A DNA stretch of 64,000 nt from Capra hircus. Lineage: Eukaryota; Chordata; Mammalia; Artiodactyla; Bovidae. A program made the position numbers and the translations under genes. Each line of letters starts with the position of its first letter. The first letter of the stretch is position 1. Of the stretch, positions 53,746-64,000 are shown piece by piece. The stretch is from the NCBI RefSeq assembly GCF_001704415.2, contig NC_030821.1, positions 36,811,210 to 36,875,209 of the forward strand. Reading direction: 5' to 3'. A model generated the notes under the pieces. The model saw only the letters and a program-made list of their open reading frames with translations. It had not been told where the DNA came from and ran no database searches.

Positions 53746-55284
53746 TCATGGTAATGCACATCTTATGTTGTTTTAACACTTCAGTTATCAAAGTAATCAT
53801 AAAAAATACTTTTATATTGAACATTTAATACTTCCAAAATATTTTCCGATTTCTGACAAGGAAAGATTTTGATGTAAGGTCTAGCCATAGTCACAAAGCT
53901 AAGGAATGAATGTATATCCTCCAATGTTTGGTCTTGGACCCTATAAATAATTTATTGAGCTGATACCCTTTTGCAACAGGCAATTTAGTTGAGTAATTGC
54001 TCTCTATAGAAATAACAATTCCTTGAAGTTTTACTGAGCCAGATTGGCAAGTAGGGTCCACAGTAGCTATGACTTTTTGGTGGTTATCAGCTGTGTTGAG
54101 AGGGATGCTGAGGCTCTGTCAAAATAAATGATTGATTAGTCATGGCTTTCACTGGTACATGTATAGTGATTGAGGGAAAATTTTCAGCTATTCACTGGAC
54201 CTCTTACTGAGATTTATTTTTTAGAATTTGTTCTCTTATTTGTTGCATCTCCCAAACAGAGTTATCCCTTTGGTGATTTTACAACCCTATAGTCATACTT
54301 CTGTGATTTTCTATTAATAGCTGTATAAATATCTAATGATATTTTTCTCATTCTCACTCTTGAAATCAGAGACCTTGTGTATCTGGGTATTTCTTCAGTC
54401 TGACACAAATCCTGGCAGATTGTTGGACTTAATACATTGTTACTGAAGGATTTATGGCTAAAAGTGATTTTGTGGGGATGAGCATGATTAGTCGTCTATT
54501 TGAGAAAACAGATTTCTGTGAAAGCCATCTTGAACTGATACAGAGTTAAGGAGATTTTCCTCTGACCTGTCTCTTAAGATGTAAATGACTTACCTCATGA
54601 CCACTGGGGCTTTTGAAAGCCATTAGTATTCTAAGAGAGGACAGAAGTGTTCTGAAGTTGCTCCCTCTAACTGACCTACTATACTTTGTTTGGAATTAAA
54701 CTCCTGTGTTTCCTGCAAACTTCATCAGTTCTCCACAGACATGAAAAGAAATCGTTTCCACTGAGCCATCTTGCTAGGAGACCTTTACTAAAATTGTCCT
54801 GAAGAAGAAATTATTCTTCACCCTTGGGGTCACTTGGTAGCTAAAACAGACTTCTCCTTTTTCTTTTAATCTGTTCTACTTCACTGCCTTCTTTTTCTGT
54901 GTGTTCTTGAAGGTATTGCCTTATTTACTTTGATGGTTTCTCAACTAATTGAATACAGCAGTGAGTCCTTTCTTCCTTGACTCTTTTGGATGTTTCTATT
55001 TCCCCAGGGGGAAGGGTCCCCATCAGATAGCTTGACTTTGAGCTACTTACATATTGAAACTACTTTAAAAGTTATTGTAATCTATGAGGCTGTTAAAAGT
55101 TTGCACATTTGGCTGAAACAGAGAGTGCTAGAGTGATACCAGCCTTGGCTTGTGATGGTAGATTTCCTAATTCGTAGGTAGGGGGAATAGTCCCTAAAAA
55201 CAAAAGGATGGATGTATCTTGTGGCTTCATATTTGGGTCTCTGTGTGTTGTGGTCAAAAGGGTCCTAATATGATTTAAAATAAT
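53746..55284. other. No gene recognised
   Basis: Unique AT-rich sequence. About 53850-53950 and 54350-54450 have weak MIR or L2 word order. Confidence 0.55.
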
Positions 55285-55620
55285 AATTAATAATAAATGG
55301 TGAACTTATTTGCAAAGCAGAAATAGAGACATATACAGAGAGAACAAATGTATGGATACCAAGGAGGGAAAACGCAGGGATGAGCTGGGAGGTTGGGATC
55401 AACATGTATACACTATTATGTATAAAATAGATAACTAATGAGAACCTACTGTATAGCACTGGGAACTCTACTCAGCGCTCTGTGGTAACCTAAATGGGAA
55501 GGAAACCCAGAAAAGAGGGGAGGTATGTACACATATAGCTGATTCACTTTGCTGTACAGCAGAAACTAACACAACACTGCAAAGAAACTCACCTCCAACA
55601 AAACTTAAACAACAACAACA
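55285..55620 (+). mobile_element. Artiodactyl L1 3' end
   Basis: 'acttatttgcaaagcagaaa', 'ctactgtatagcactgggaa', 'agctgattcactttgctgta' and 'cagcagaaactaacacaaca' are the conserved 3' untranslated words of bovine-type L1. Only the last 330 bp are present. Confidence 0.88.
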
Positions 55621-56899
55621 AAAGCAGCTAAGAAAATACTTGCATAAAGATAAAGAGCATGAGCTAAGTCCAAGTGAGACAGAAACTCTACTGAAGAGAA
55701 AGAAGTAATTGTCTTAGAACCAAATCCTCACCTCTGACACAGAGATGACTTGTTTCTGACCCCATAGTTACCAAATATTTTCTGATACTTTCATATGTGT
55801 GTGCTTGTGTATAGACACACATAACCCACAGAAAAGGAATATCTTCCATAATCAGTCAAAATAGTATATATTTTGCGTCTCCGTTTCCTCCATCCTCATC
55901 TACCTAATCCATTGTATGAAATACTTTCAAACACATTTTCATCATGATAAGGATTTTATTTGACAAACTATAAAATCCTAAGAAAAGATTCCCACTCCCT
56001 TCTCCTTGGGCACAGTGACCGGTACCCTGTGACTCTCCAGGGCTCAGGATTTTCCAAGAGTCTATGTTTAGCATGCAGTATGAGTAATGAATCATAGTGT
56101 CCACCTGTCAGTGTCATAAACAGATGGTATAAATATGCTTGCATAATGTGACTCAAAACACATCTCCAGTTTTAGCTGGAGTTCAAACAGTATTCGCAGT
56201 TCCAAGAAACCTGTGGCTTGCGACTTCCGGGTCAGTGGGAGGAGAATGCCGGAAAAGGGAAAGTGGGTTCCCTGTTGTCCGTCTGGACAGCCTGTCAGCA
56301 CAGTGCCAGGGCCCCCGGGAGATGGTCAGGTGAGAGAGGAGTGACAGGAAAGCCTGTTTTCCATTTGCTCCTGAAGCCATTCATTTTAAGGACTCCCAAG
56401 AAATTGGTCCTTGGAGCCTATGGGAACGGGTGGCATCATACAGGCTCCTCCCTCTTCCTGGAAGGTCTTTCCCTCCTTTCCACCCCCTCCTGGTTTTTTC
56501 TTTTCTTTTCCTTTTTTTTCCCTTGCCGCCCCGTTTGTTTCTACTCTCACTCATCAGGTCCCAGCTTCAAAGTTTTTTCCTGCTTGAGGGGAGGTCTTTC
56601 CAACCTGAGGACACACAGATGACACACAGGAGGGGGATCCTCAAGGGCAGGCATGGTGCTGCCTCCTACATTGACGAGTGCCTGACACTGGGCGCAGGCA
56701 GTGCTTGGCATTGAATACTTAACGTTCATTTGAAGGCTTAACCCAAGAAGCAAACTATTGATAAAGCTAAGCAGCCCAGTTAAAATTCCAGGACCATGGT
56801 ATCTGACTTCTTAAAAAGTGATGAGAATTTACCTTGGGGCGGGGGGGGGGGGGGTTGGAAAGAAAGAGTAAAGGAAACTGAGTCATCATTGATCTGGGA
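55621..56899. other. No gene recognised; a GC-richer patch
   Basis: About 56200-56340 is GC-richer, with several CpG, and ends in a donor-like CAG/GTGAGA at 56328. The open frame of 134 codons over it has no domain. An untranslated or alternative first exon is possible but unsupported. A poly-T/pyrimidine tract (56490-56525) and a G run (56836-56854) follow. Confidence 0.45.
56836..56854 (+). repeat. G-rich tract, (G)14 core
   Basis: GGGGC followed by 14 uninterrupted G. The length is likely to vary or be misread. Confidence 0.85.
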
Positions 56900-57064
56900 G
56901 GTTTCATTCATTCCTCACTGTGTCTCTCTTACAATACAGAAATCAGGTATGCTGTCCTCTTCGAAGTCTTGTCTGACCTCCCGAGACAGCAGTAGCCTTC
57001 CGTTCTATGATCACACAGCGCTGGTTGATAGTCTGGCTTCTTTATGTCCTTTTATCCTACCATA
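56900..57064 (+). mobile_element. L2 LINE fragment, left part
   Basis: 'cttcgaagtcttgtctgacc' and 'tttatgtccttttatcctac' match the L2 3' region in sense. It continues after the SINE at 57288. Confidence 0.65.
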
Positions 57065-57070
57065 TAGGTC

Positions 57071-57278
57071 TTCTGGATAGCGCTAGAGGTAAAGAAGATG
57101 CCTGCTTATGCAGGAGATGAGGGTTCGATCCCTGGGCTGGCAAGATCCCTTGGAGTAGGAAATGACAACCCATTCCAGTGTTCTTGCCTGGAGAATCCCA
57201 TGGACAGAGGAGCCTGGCGAGCTACAGTCCGTGGGATCACAAAGAGTCAGATACGACTGAGCAACTGCACACACACAC
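57071..57278 (+). mobile_element. Bov-tA SINE inside L2
   Basis: It has a decayed head, 'gggttcgatccctgggctgg' and a complete body. The words 'taggtc' on both sides (57065-57070 and 57279-57284) fit a short target duplication. Confidence 0.9.
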
Positions 57279-57287
57279 TAGGTCACT

Positions 57288-57415
57288 AGCTACTTGAAGT
57301 CCTGAACTGGGTGTCTGGTTCTTTTGCCTCATGCCTCATTCTACCTTTCCTAGGATCTGGCATATTACTTAGCACAGGGTAAGCACTCAGATTTGCTGAA
57401 ATGATTAAATGTTGG
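57288..57415 (+). mobile_element. L2 LINE 3' end, right part
   Basis: 'ggatctggcatattacttag' and 'gggtaagcactcagatttgc' are the decayed form of the L2 3' terminus. Confidence 0.65.
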
Positions 57416-57439
57416 TGCAAAACATAGAACATTTATTGA

Positions 57440-57535
57440 TTTAACCAACAGTCAATAAATATTTATTGAGAACCCAGCTGTTTACCAGGCACTGTTTTCA
57501 GTGCTTGGAATACATGAATTAAAAATTCCCTACTC
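57440..57535 (+). repeat. Mammal-wide dispersed repeat fragment
   Basis: 'caataaatatttattgagaa' followed by 'accaggcactgttttcagtg' is a common ancient mammalian repeat start, family not assigned. Confidence 0.5.
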
Positions 57536-57659
57536 AAATAAACATTTTAGAAGGTTTTAACTTTTTCAAAAACTACAATAATGGTTTCTAGGTTTATTTT
57601 ATAACTGTGTTTACCTAAGAGATACACACAGATACCTAGTACAAGTTGCTAGATTATTG

Positions 57660-57752
57660 TTGTTTAGCCTCTCAGTCATGTCCGACTCTTTGCGACACTA
57701 TGGACTGCAGCATGCCAGGCTTCCCTGTCCTTCACCATCTCCCAGAGATTGT
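57660..57752 (-). mobile_element. BovB 3' end, very short
   Basis: Only about 90 bp of the BovB 3' terminus: 'gcctctcagtcatgtccgac' to 'ttcaccatctcccagagatt'. It is followed by 'gttaaatactaggtg'. Confidence 0.8.
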
Positions 57753-57886
57753 TAAATACTAGGTGTTAAACTCCAAGATTGTGATTAAGAGTTAAGCTTA
57801 ACAGTATCTCTTCTGTTATGGGAGAACCTAGTACCCTGAAGCTGTGCAGTCACAATACAAAACGGGAGCTAAGTTAGCCAATAGTG

Positions 57887-58010
57887 TTAGTGCTAGTTGC
57901 TCAGTTGTGCACGACTCTTCGTGACACTATGGACTGGAACCTGCCAGGCTCCTCTGTCCATGGGATTTTCCAGGCAAAATATATTGGAGTGGGTTGCCAT
58001 TTCCTTCCCA
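57887..58010 (-). mobile_element. Bov-A fragment
   Basis: Minus-strand Bov-A unit from 'gtgctagttgctcagttgtg' to 'gttgccatttccttccc', no tRNA head. Confidence 0.88.
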
Positions 58011-58102
58011 AAGTTAGCAAATAATTTCTGTATTTACCAATGTTACCTTGGGCATGGATGTCAGTATAGCAGTAAACATTCTTTTCACTTTTTCATTATG
58101 AG

Positions 58103-58289
58103 TGAAGTGAAGTCGCTCAGTCATGTCCGACTCTTTATGATCCCATAGACCATAGTCTACCAGGCTTCTCTGTCCATGGGATTTTCCAGGCAAGAGTACC
58201 GCAGTGGGTTGCCATTTCCTTCTCCAGGGGATCTTCCTGACCCAGGGTTCGAACCCAGCTCTCCTGCATTGCAGGCAGATGCTTTACCC
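58103..58289 (-). mobile_element. Bov-tA SINE
   Basis: Minus-strand copy with an 11-bp target duplication with one mismatch, ttcattat(g/a)ag, at 58092-58102 and 58290-58300. The outer head is truncated at 'gatgctttaccc'. Confidence 0.93.
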
Positions 58290-58396
58290 TTCATTATAAG
58301 CATCCTATAAAGATCTGAAGGTTGAAAGACTAGCGATCTTGAACTGGTTCCAAAAATTGTACTTAATTAAATTTTATTTTTAAAAAGCACATAGTC

Positions 58397-58663
58397 GGAG
58401 AAGGCAATAGCAACCCACTGCAGTACTCTTGCTTGGAAAATCCCATGGATGGAGGAGCCTGGTAGGCTGCAGTCCATGGGGTCATGAAGAGTCAGACACG
58501 ACTGAGCGACTTCACTTTCACTTTTCACTTTCATGCATTGGAGAAGGAAATGGCAACCCACTCCGGTGTTCTTGCCTGGAGAATCCCAGGGATGGGGGAG
58601 CCTGGTGGGCTGCCATCTATGGGGTCTCACAGAGTTGGACACGACTGAAGCGACTTAGCAGTA
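58397..58663 (+). mobile_element. Bov-A2 SINE, intact dimer
   Basis: Two Bov-A units in tandem: the first from 'ggagaaggcaatagcaaccc' to 'cacgactgagcgacttcac', a 'ttcacttttcactttcatgc' linker, then the second from 'attggagaaggaaatggcaa' to 'actgaagcgacttagcagta'. The short imperfect AGC/AGT tail contrasts with the long AGC run of the 4878 copy. Bov-A2 is confined to pecoran ruminants. Confidence 0.95.
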
Positions 58664-59297
58664 GCAGAAGTAGCAGTCTTTCTTAAGAGAATAATCTTTT
58701 TGAGTACGTTTAAATCAAATTCACCTAGGAACAGATATTTTGGTAGGTTTTTTTAAGCTAGAATCATTAAAAATGCACAAGAATCTCAGGCTGTGCAATC
58801 TTTATCTTTTCTAATGATGCTACTTTTGTTGTAGAGTGTTTAAACAACTAGGGCTTGCTCATTATCAGTCATTTTGACATTGCAGATGATATACAGAATG
58901 TAGCAATTCATGTCAATTATTATCCACAGTCATACTTCATTTCTGAGCTAGTAAGCAAAAATTTTAGAAGCAAACTTTCAATGTTAATTGGAAAATCAAT
59001 AAACTTCAGATGGAATGAACTTTGTGCCTTCTATTTCCCCAATTTTAGAAGCTGCCTCAATTTAAATCCATGGTGTTAGCCCCATTAATATTGTTTTGGG
59101 GACAGGCAGATGGTGACTTTTTATTCTTCTATCCTGTCAAGGGAACATGGATCACATTATTTCCAGATTTATACCAACAGGACTTAACATTTCATGAAGG
59201 ACTTCGCAGCACTGCAGACTTCACAAACAGGTCCTCTCCTTTGTCCCTGCAGATGAAGTACTGTAGCAATTATATCTAAGATGGGGACTCTCCAAGG
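58664..59297. other. No gene recognised
   Basis: AT-rich unique sequence. Small open frames at 58855 and 59070 have no recognisable features. Confidence 0.55.
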
Positions 59298-59513
59298 AGT
59301 ATGTGTGCTCAATCACTCAGTCATGTCTGACTCTTTGCAACCCCGTGGACTGTAGCCCACCAGGCTTCTCTGTCCATGGGATTTGCCAGGCATGAATACC
59401 GGAATGGGTTGCTTTTACCATCTCTAGGGGATCTTCCTGGCCCAGGGATAGATCCTGTGTCTCTTGCATCTCCTGTATTGGCAGGCAGAATCTTTATCAC
59501 TAGTACCACCTGC
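59298..59513 (-). mobile_element. Bov-tA SINE
   Basis: Minus-strand copy from 'tgtgctcaatcactcagtca' to the head complement near 'agtaccacctgcg'. It is diverged at the tRNA-like end. Confidence 0.9.
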
Positions 59514-59809
59514 GATGCACCTAGGGAGTTTAGGGGCAGGAAATGAATGTCCTCTACAATCAAAACATAGGGTCTGGAGGAATTACTCCTTTTTGAGCTG
59601 GTGAAGGCTGAAGGCTTCCATCTGGAAGGAAATGGAATAGACAGAGTTTGGTCCTGGGTGAGTCTGCACCTCAGGTCAAGGCCTTAGAGATCCCACAGAC
59701 TTGTTGAACACCACCCCCTTATGTTCCTGGAAAGACCCATCCTTAATAAGATTGTGAAATAACATTGTTCTTTTCTGGTCTACTTTCTCTTTCTAGATCC
59801 ATCAATGCA

Positions 59810-60050
59810 ACATAGTAGAAAAATGACTAGAGTTAAATTCTGAACCCAGTTTTGAGCCTAGCTCTGTCATTTACCAGTGATATGACCTGGGGAAATCAAT
59901 ATACATATTATGAGACAATATGTTTCTCTGTACTATGCAGCCAACAACACATAATCCATCAGTTGCTGGGAGGATTACATAGGTGGATGCATGTAAAACA
60001 GCTCAGTCCACTGAGAAGCACTCTCTATACTTGATTATTATTACCCTTAA
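59810..60050 (+). mobile_element. MIR SINE fragment
   Basis: 'ctagctctgtcatttaccag', 'tgatatgacctggggaaatc' and 'ggaggattacataggtgga' follow plus-strand MIR order. Confidence 0.72.
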
Positions 60051-60531
60051 AGCTGGCTTTGGGACAAAAATGGGCAAGACCATCTCATGATTAGTGTTGC
60101 TCCCTCTGACAATCATCTTGCTCAAATGCCAAGATTCCTCTCACTTCTGTCCCAGCAACACTCAAATAGAATATCTTGATATTTTGGAGAAAAATAAGAG
60201 CTGTAACTGTCAGAACTATGATGGAATTGTCAACAGCCTCATAAATTGATCAGCCTCATAAATTAGATCAGCCTCATAAATTGTGAACCGAGTACAGGTT
60301 CTGTTTGTTCTGACAATTTAATCGCTGGCCAGGTTTTTTTAACGAGAGCAAATGAAAAACAAAACAGAACAAAAAACTCCATGTATCCGACTTCCATACA
60401 GTCAGGGCTCTCCTACAGTCAAGCAGTTATAACCCCTTAAACTTTTTATTTCCCATCTAAATCTGGGTGGGATGAAACAGCAAAGATACAAGAATCTAGG
60501 TGAAATGTTAGTGTTATATAAAAACTATTTC
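60051..60531. other. No gene recognised; small tandem repeat
   Basis: Unique sequence containing the three-unit tandem repeat at 60234. Confidence 0.55.
60234..60282 (+). repeat. Three-unit 17/18-bp tandem repeat
   Basis: The 14-base word cagcctcataaatt occurs three times (60234, 60251, 60269), separated by gat, agat and variants. Confidence 0.9.
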
Positions 60532-60652
60532 AGGGACTTCCCTGGCAGTCCAGTGTATAAGACTCTGCTCTTCCAATGCAGGGGCCGCAGGTTCGATTCC
60601 TGGTTAGGGAACTGAGATCTCACATGCTTCATGGTGCTGCCAAATTTTTTAT
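60532..60652 (+). mobile_element. CHR-type tRNA SINE
   Basis: Head 'gggacttccctggcagtcca', tRNA-like 'caggttcgattcctggttag', then 'gatctcacatgcttcatgg'. It is one of the best preserved CHR copies here. Confidence 0.9.
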
Positions 60653-60819
60653 CTTTTAATTAAATTAAAAAAAAATTAGCACTAAGAAGAAGAAACTGCT
60701 TGAGGTAGGGAAGTTAAAGCAGGGTTTGCCTTTCATTCAGGGTATTGACATTGGGAAAAGCGGACCACTTTTTTCACACCCCATGTCCAATCTCTCAGGA
60801 CATTCTTTTGTCTCCTCCT

Positions 60820-61042
60820 TCAAAATAGATCTAAAATGTGGTCAAGTGGGAACTTCTTCCCACCTCCTCTTCTTCCACCCTCATGTGAACTATAATCACC
60901 TATTGCCTGGATTATTGTAGTAGCCTCCTAACCAGTCCTTCTCACTGTGGCTTCTTCCTCAGTCTGTTCCCAACTCAGCAGTCAGAGTCATCTTTCTAAA
61001 AAGCAAGAAGGATCCTAACATTCTTCTGTTAAAAACCCTCTA
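60820..61042 (+). mobile_element. L2 LINE 3' fragment, left part
   Basis: 'ggattattgtagtagcctcc', 'cagcagtcagagtcatcttt' and 'taaaaaccctctaatg' follow the L2 3' region in sense. Confidence 0.75.
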
Positions 61043-61085
61043 ATGTATTGTAAAGCAATTATCCTTCAATTAAAAATAAATACAT
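61043..61085 (+). mobile_element. L1 3' tail fragment
   Basis: 'tattgtaaagcaattatcct' followed by 'aattaaaaataaata' is the terminal piece of artiodactyl L1, apparently inserted into the L2. Confidence 0.65.
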
Positions 61086-61099
61086 GTTTTTAAGAAGTA

Positions 61100-61735
61100 C
61101 ATGAATAGAGGCGTAATGCAAGTCAGTGATTGACTAGGGCTAAAGAAAAAGAAAAGCACTCCAGTGGCTTACATCTCAGAACAGCACTCCAATGACTTAT
61201 ATCTCACTGAGTAAATGCCCAAATCCTGAAAGTGTCAGGAGACTCTCCTTACCCAACTTCTGTTTCTGTGATATTATCCCCTATTAGCTTTCCCTTGCTC
61301 GCTCTCGATTCCTTGATCTTCCTCCTGTTCACTAGGTACTTCCTGCTTGAGGACCTTTGCACTGGCCATCTGCTCCACCACAGGCAACCGCTGTCATCTA
61401 TGCTCTTCCCCCAGACACCCACCTTGCACTTGAACATGCTTCAAACCTTTTCCTAAATACTGTTGTCTCAAGAAAGTCCATCCAACCACCCTATCTATTT
61501 AAAATCGCAAACTGCACACCCGCTTCCTTCTTCTTAGTACTGCTGATCCTGCTATATGTTTTTCTGTAGCACTTATCACCATGTAGTATGCCATATATTT
61601 TACTTGTTTATTCTGTTTATTATTTATTGCCTGTCTTCCACCCATTTCTCCCATTATCAACTCCAAGAATGCAAAGATTTATGTCTATTTGTTTCATTTA
61701 TGTATCCCATTTGGAGAATAAATAAACGGATGATC
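61100..61735 (+). mobile_element. L2 LINE 3' fragment, right part
   Basis: 'cttgaggacctttgcactgg', 'gtagcacttatcaccatgta' and 'ttatttattgcctgtcttcc' give a long, well-ordered L2 3' region. The open frames here (70-74 codons) are by-products of L2 sequence. Confidence 0.8.
61155..61209 (+). repeat. 28-bp tandem duplication inside L2
   Basis: 'cactccagtggcttacatct' and 'cactccaatgacttatatct' repeat with a 28-bp period and a few differences. Confidence 0.75.
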
Positions 61736-62700
61736 TTCCTGACCAGATATTCTTGAGGGTGGTATTTTTGAGGGACACTTCAGAGACAAGCAGAGAGCTG
61801 GGAAAAGAGTATTTTTTAAATGGGAGGAAACAAGTGATTGAGTTATAGAAAGAGAATGGTGGAATAGAATTTAATGCACAGAAATAAAACTGAGATGATA
61901 TATTCCAGAGGGTGATTTAAAACCCCCAGTTTCTACACATTTTACTATTCAGCTTAGTTCTCTCTTTGTGACTTCTGTGAAAATTGGATAATATTCTGGT
62001 TTTAAATTTTAGTTGTGTGGAAAGAATAGATAACATTTAGTGAAACAAAGCAATGATGTTTCTATTAGAATGTATATCTCAATCATTATGTCTTTCAGCA
62101 AAAGCAACATCCCATTCTGTATTTATCTTTCAATCAAGTAATTTGATGTCAAGACATTTGGTGAAAGCTGCAGTTACAGACCTTCATTTGAAGTTGGAGG
62201 AATAGCTATTTGAGAGGCAGGAGCAGGATTTTTGCTGCTGCTTTTGTTTTAAGAGAGAATGTGACAGTCGTGTACTCCCAGCTGCTTTCATCCAGAGCCA
62301 GACACTGAAGGTCAAAACCTCACATGGATGCATATTCCTTCCAGAAGTCTCATTTGTCAGAAACATGCCAAGCTGGGAGGTGAAGAGTGTATAGCACAGT
62401 TCAGATGTTAAATTTGTGTTGCTATGAGAAAAAAACTGTGACTCTTTCAAGCTTCCATTTCAAGAAAGTGTTTTAAACTTTGTGTTTTCATGCCTCTGGT
62501 TGGGTAGGGGACTGTATTATTAGCTTTTGAGAAAAGACAGAGTTGACAATTACCAACCAGTTATTTCTCACCCATTCCTAGAATATCCTTTGGGACCTTG
62601 AGTCTCACCTTTTATGAAGAAAGGCTTCAAGAATTGGAAAAGATAGAAGTGGAATAAATTAGGAAAAAAACATTTTAAAATTATTTTTAAAGCTTCCATA
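61736..62700. other. No gene recognised
   Basis: Unique AT-rich sequence. The minus-strand 88-codon frame at 62184-62450 has no recognisable domain. Confidence 0.55.
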
Positions 62701-62709
62701 GAAATTGGG

Positions 62710-62908
62710 CTTCCCTTGTGGCTCAGAGAGTAAAGAATCTGCCTGCAATGCAACAGACCAAGGTTCAGTCCATGAGTTGAGAAGATCCTCTGGAGAAAGA
62801 AGTGGCAGCCCACTCCAGTATTCTTGCCTGGAGAATTCCACGGCCACCTGGTGGGCTACAGTTCATGGGGTCTCAGAATCAGACACGACTTAGCAACTTT
62901 CACTTTTT
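62710..62908 (+). mobile_element. Bov-tA SINE
   Basis: Head 'cttcccttgtggctcagaga' and complete body with an internal deletion near 62845. A 9-bp target duplication, gaaattggg, lies at 62701-62709 and 62909-62917. Confidence 0.94.
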
Positions 62909-62917
62909 GAAATTGGG

Positions 62918-64000
62918 GGAGATGGCATTTTACTTGTTTTCTTTAATAGGGAGGCCCTTTATGGGGCCTAGATTATCTGAGTGATCACAAATGGGAATGG
63001 CTACATAGATTGGGATGCTGGTCACTGATTATTAAGGCTCAACCCTTAGGGGAGAATCACCTCCTCTTCCAACACACAAACACACATACACACACACACA
63101 ATGTGCACACATACACATCTATAATGTTGTACAGTCACCTGGTTTTAAGGGTAGTGGGCAGAGTGTCCATCACTGAATATCCTAGATGGCATGAGACTGC
63201 CAATGTTCTTGTATTATTTTTGTATTACACTGAGGAGGAGGTGTCCTACTGAAGCCTGGTTACATTTTCTTACTCTTTTCAGAAACACGGAGGGTGAGAA
63301 CAGGCCATCTGATTTATTGAAAGAGAATAATATTAAATTTCTTGCTAAGAGGTTTGGAGATTAAAAGCTCTACCTGCTAAAATGGTTTAAAAGGGAAATT
63401 GAGGGAGGATTTTAGAATGTATCAATTAAGAGTTCTCACACTACTCTCTTTTTTTTTTAAGCCACAAGAAATCTGGGCAAGACCATTGACACATAATCTC
63501 TCAGCCCAGTTACAGTGAGTTACAGTAAGCTGGGATTATCATAACTAACAGCAAAGATCCCACTTTCTGTAAGATATCCATACAACTTCAATAACATATA
63601 TTTGCGTCTACATAGTACCATGTCTCAGAGCTCAGTTTCCATTTCAAAGCTTCAGGGTCTATTCCTTCCAGAACATGGAAATTGGGAGGTCATGCATTTG
63701 ATCTTTGCTTCCCAGAGCTAAATGGAGAGAAAGTGATACCGAAGTATCTGGCAATTCAATCCACTGAGTGGAAAATCTGAAATGTTCCAGGCTTCAGCAT
63801 TTTGTTTTCAGATTTACCACAGAGATTATTTTTTAAAGTTTTAGCTGCTATTGCCTCTATGACATAACGCTTGGTACTGCACACTGCCTAGAATAAATGA
63901 GCACAAACATCAGCATTTAAACATGGTTTCTGTGCTCTGTGGGTTCGTGGGAACTACTTTCTGTGGTTATTTCCCCAGGCCACCCACCCCTGTGGCCTTA
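62918..64000. other. No gene recognised
   Basis: Unique sequence to the window end, with a CA microsatellite at 63073. No coding or RNA feature seen. Confidence 0.55.
63073..63118 (+). repeat. (CA)n microsatellite, interrupted
   Basis: CA units broken by 'aaa', 'ta' and 'atgtg'. The longest clean run is seven units, so variation is likely to be modest. Confidence 0.85.

Noticed and set aside
61232..61756. Several 60-75 codon frames as a small gene cluster
   Set aside because: The whole stretch follows the order of the L2 3' region.
1842..62908. tRNA-like segments with A and B boxes as tRNA genes
   Set aside because: All lie in Bov-tA or CHR SINE heads. None folds as a complete tRNA with an intact acceptor stem.
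1..64000. CRISPR arrays, prokaryotic operons or a novel defence system
   Set aside because: The sequence is mammalian nuclear DNA. Repeated elements are dispersed transposons and short tandem repeats with no regular spacers.

Overview
This window is nuclear genomic DNA from a ruminant, very probably a bovid (cattle, sheep, goat or a close relative). The evidence is the repeat content. It carries many Bov-tA/Bov-A SINEs, one intact Bov-A2 dimer, several copies of the RTE-type LINE BovB, the 3' end of an artiodactyl L1, and cetartiodactyl CHR-type tRNA SINEs. Older mammal-wide repeats (MIR, L2, MLT1, L1M, Tigger1) lie underneath. AT-rich, non-coding stretches fill the space between. I found no host protein-coding gene, tRNA, rRNA, snRNA or CRISPR array, so the window looks intergenic or deep intronic.

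Layout. 1-8.2 kb: low-complexity and unique sequence, an old MLT1 LTR split by a Bov-tA, and CHR and Bov-A SINEs. 8.2-16.5 kb: BovB fragments, many Bov-tA copies, and a 3' piece of an old L1 (minus). 16.6-20.0 kb: a nearly complete BovB on the minus strand with recognisable endonuclease and reverse transcriptase remnants, followed by a solitary LTR and L1M fragments interrupted by another BovB and a Tigger1 remnant. 23-34 kb: mostly MIR and unique sequence, with one MLT1 split by Bov-A and one short L1-derived insertion inside a MIR. 34.9-35.4 kb: a solo endogenous-retrovirus LTR with a 4-bp target duplication. 35.8-37.7 kb: a BovB 3' fragment and a cluster of three Bov-tA copies, two of them convergent. 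38-47 kb: mainly unique or ancient sequence. 47.1-53.7 kb: two long BovB copies arranged head to head about 320 bp apart. The plus-strand copy keeps its GC-rich, tandemly repeated 5' region and most of the EN-RT reading frame. 53.7-64 kb: unique sequence, L1, L2, MIR, Bov-tA and Bov-A2.

The only protein-coding content I can support is retrotransposon-derived and broken by stops and frameshifts. No genes work together here. The coherent story is layered transposition: old mammalian repeats were cut by BovB and by the BovB-dependent SINEs, and several insertions can be read precisely from target-site duplications. I did not find a new biological system. The most useful observations are the head-to-head BovB pair, the nearly full-length BovB with its tandem 5' repeats, the visible origin of the Bov-A unit within BovB, the hypervariable simple repeats, and two convergent CTCF-like motifs.
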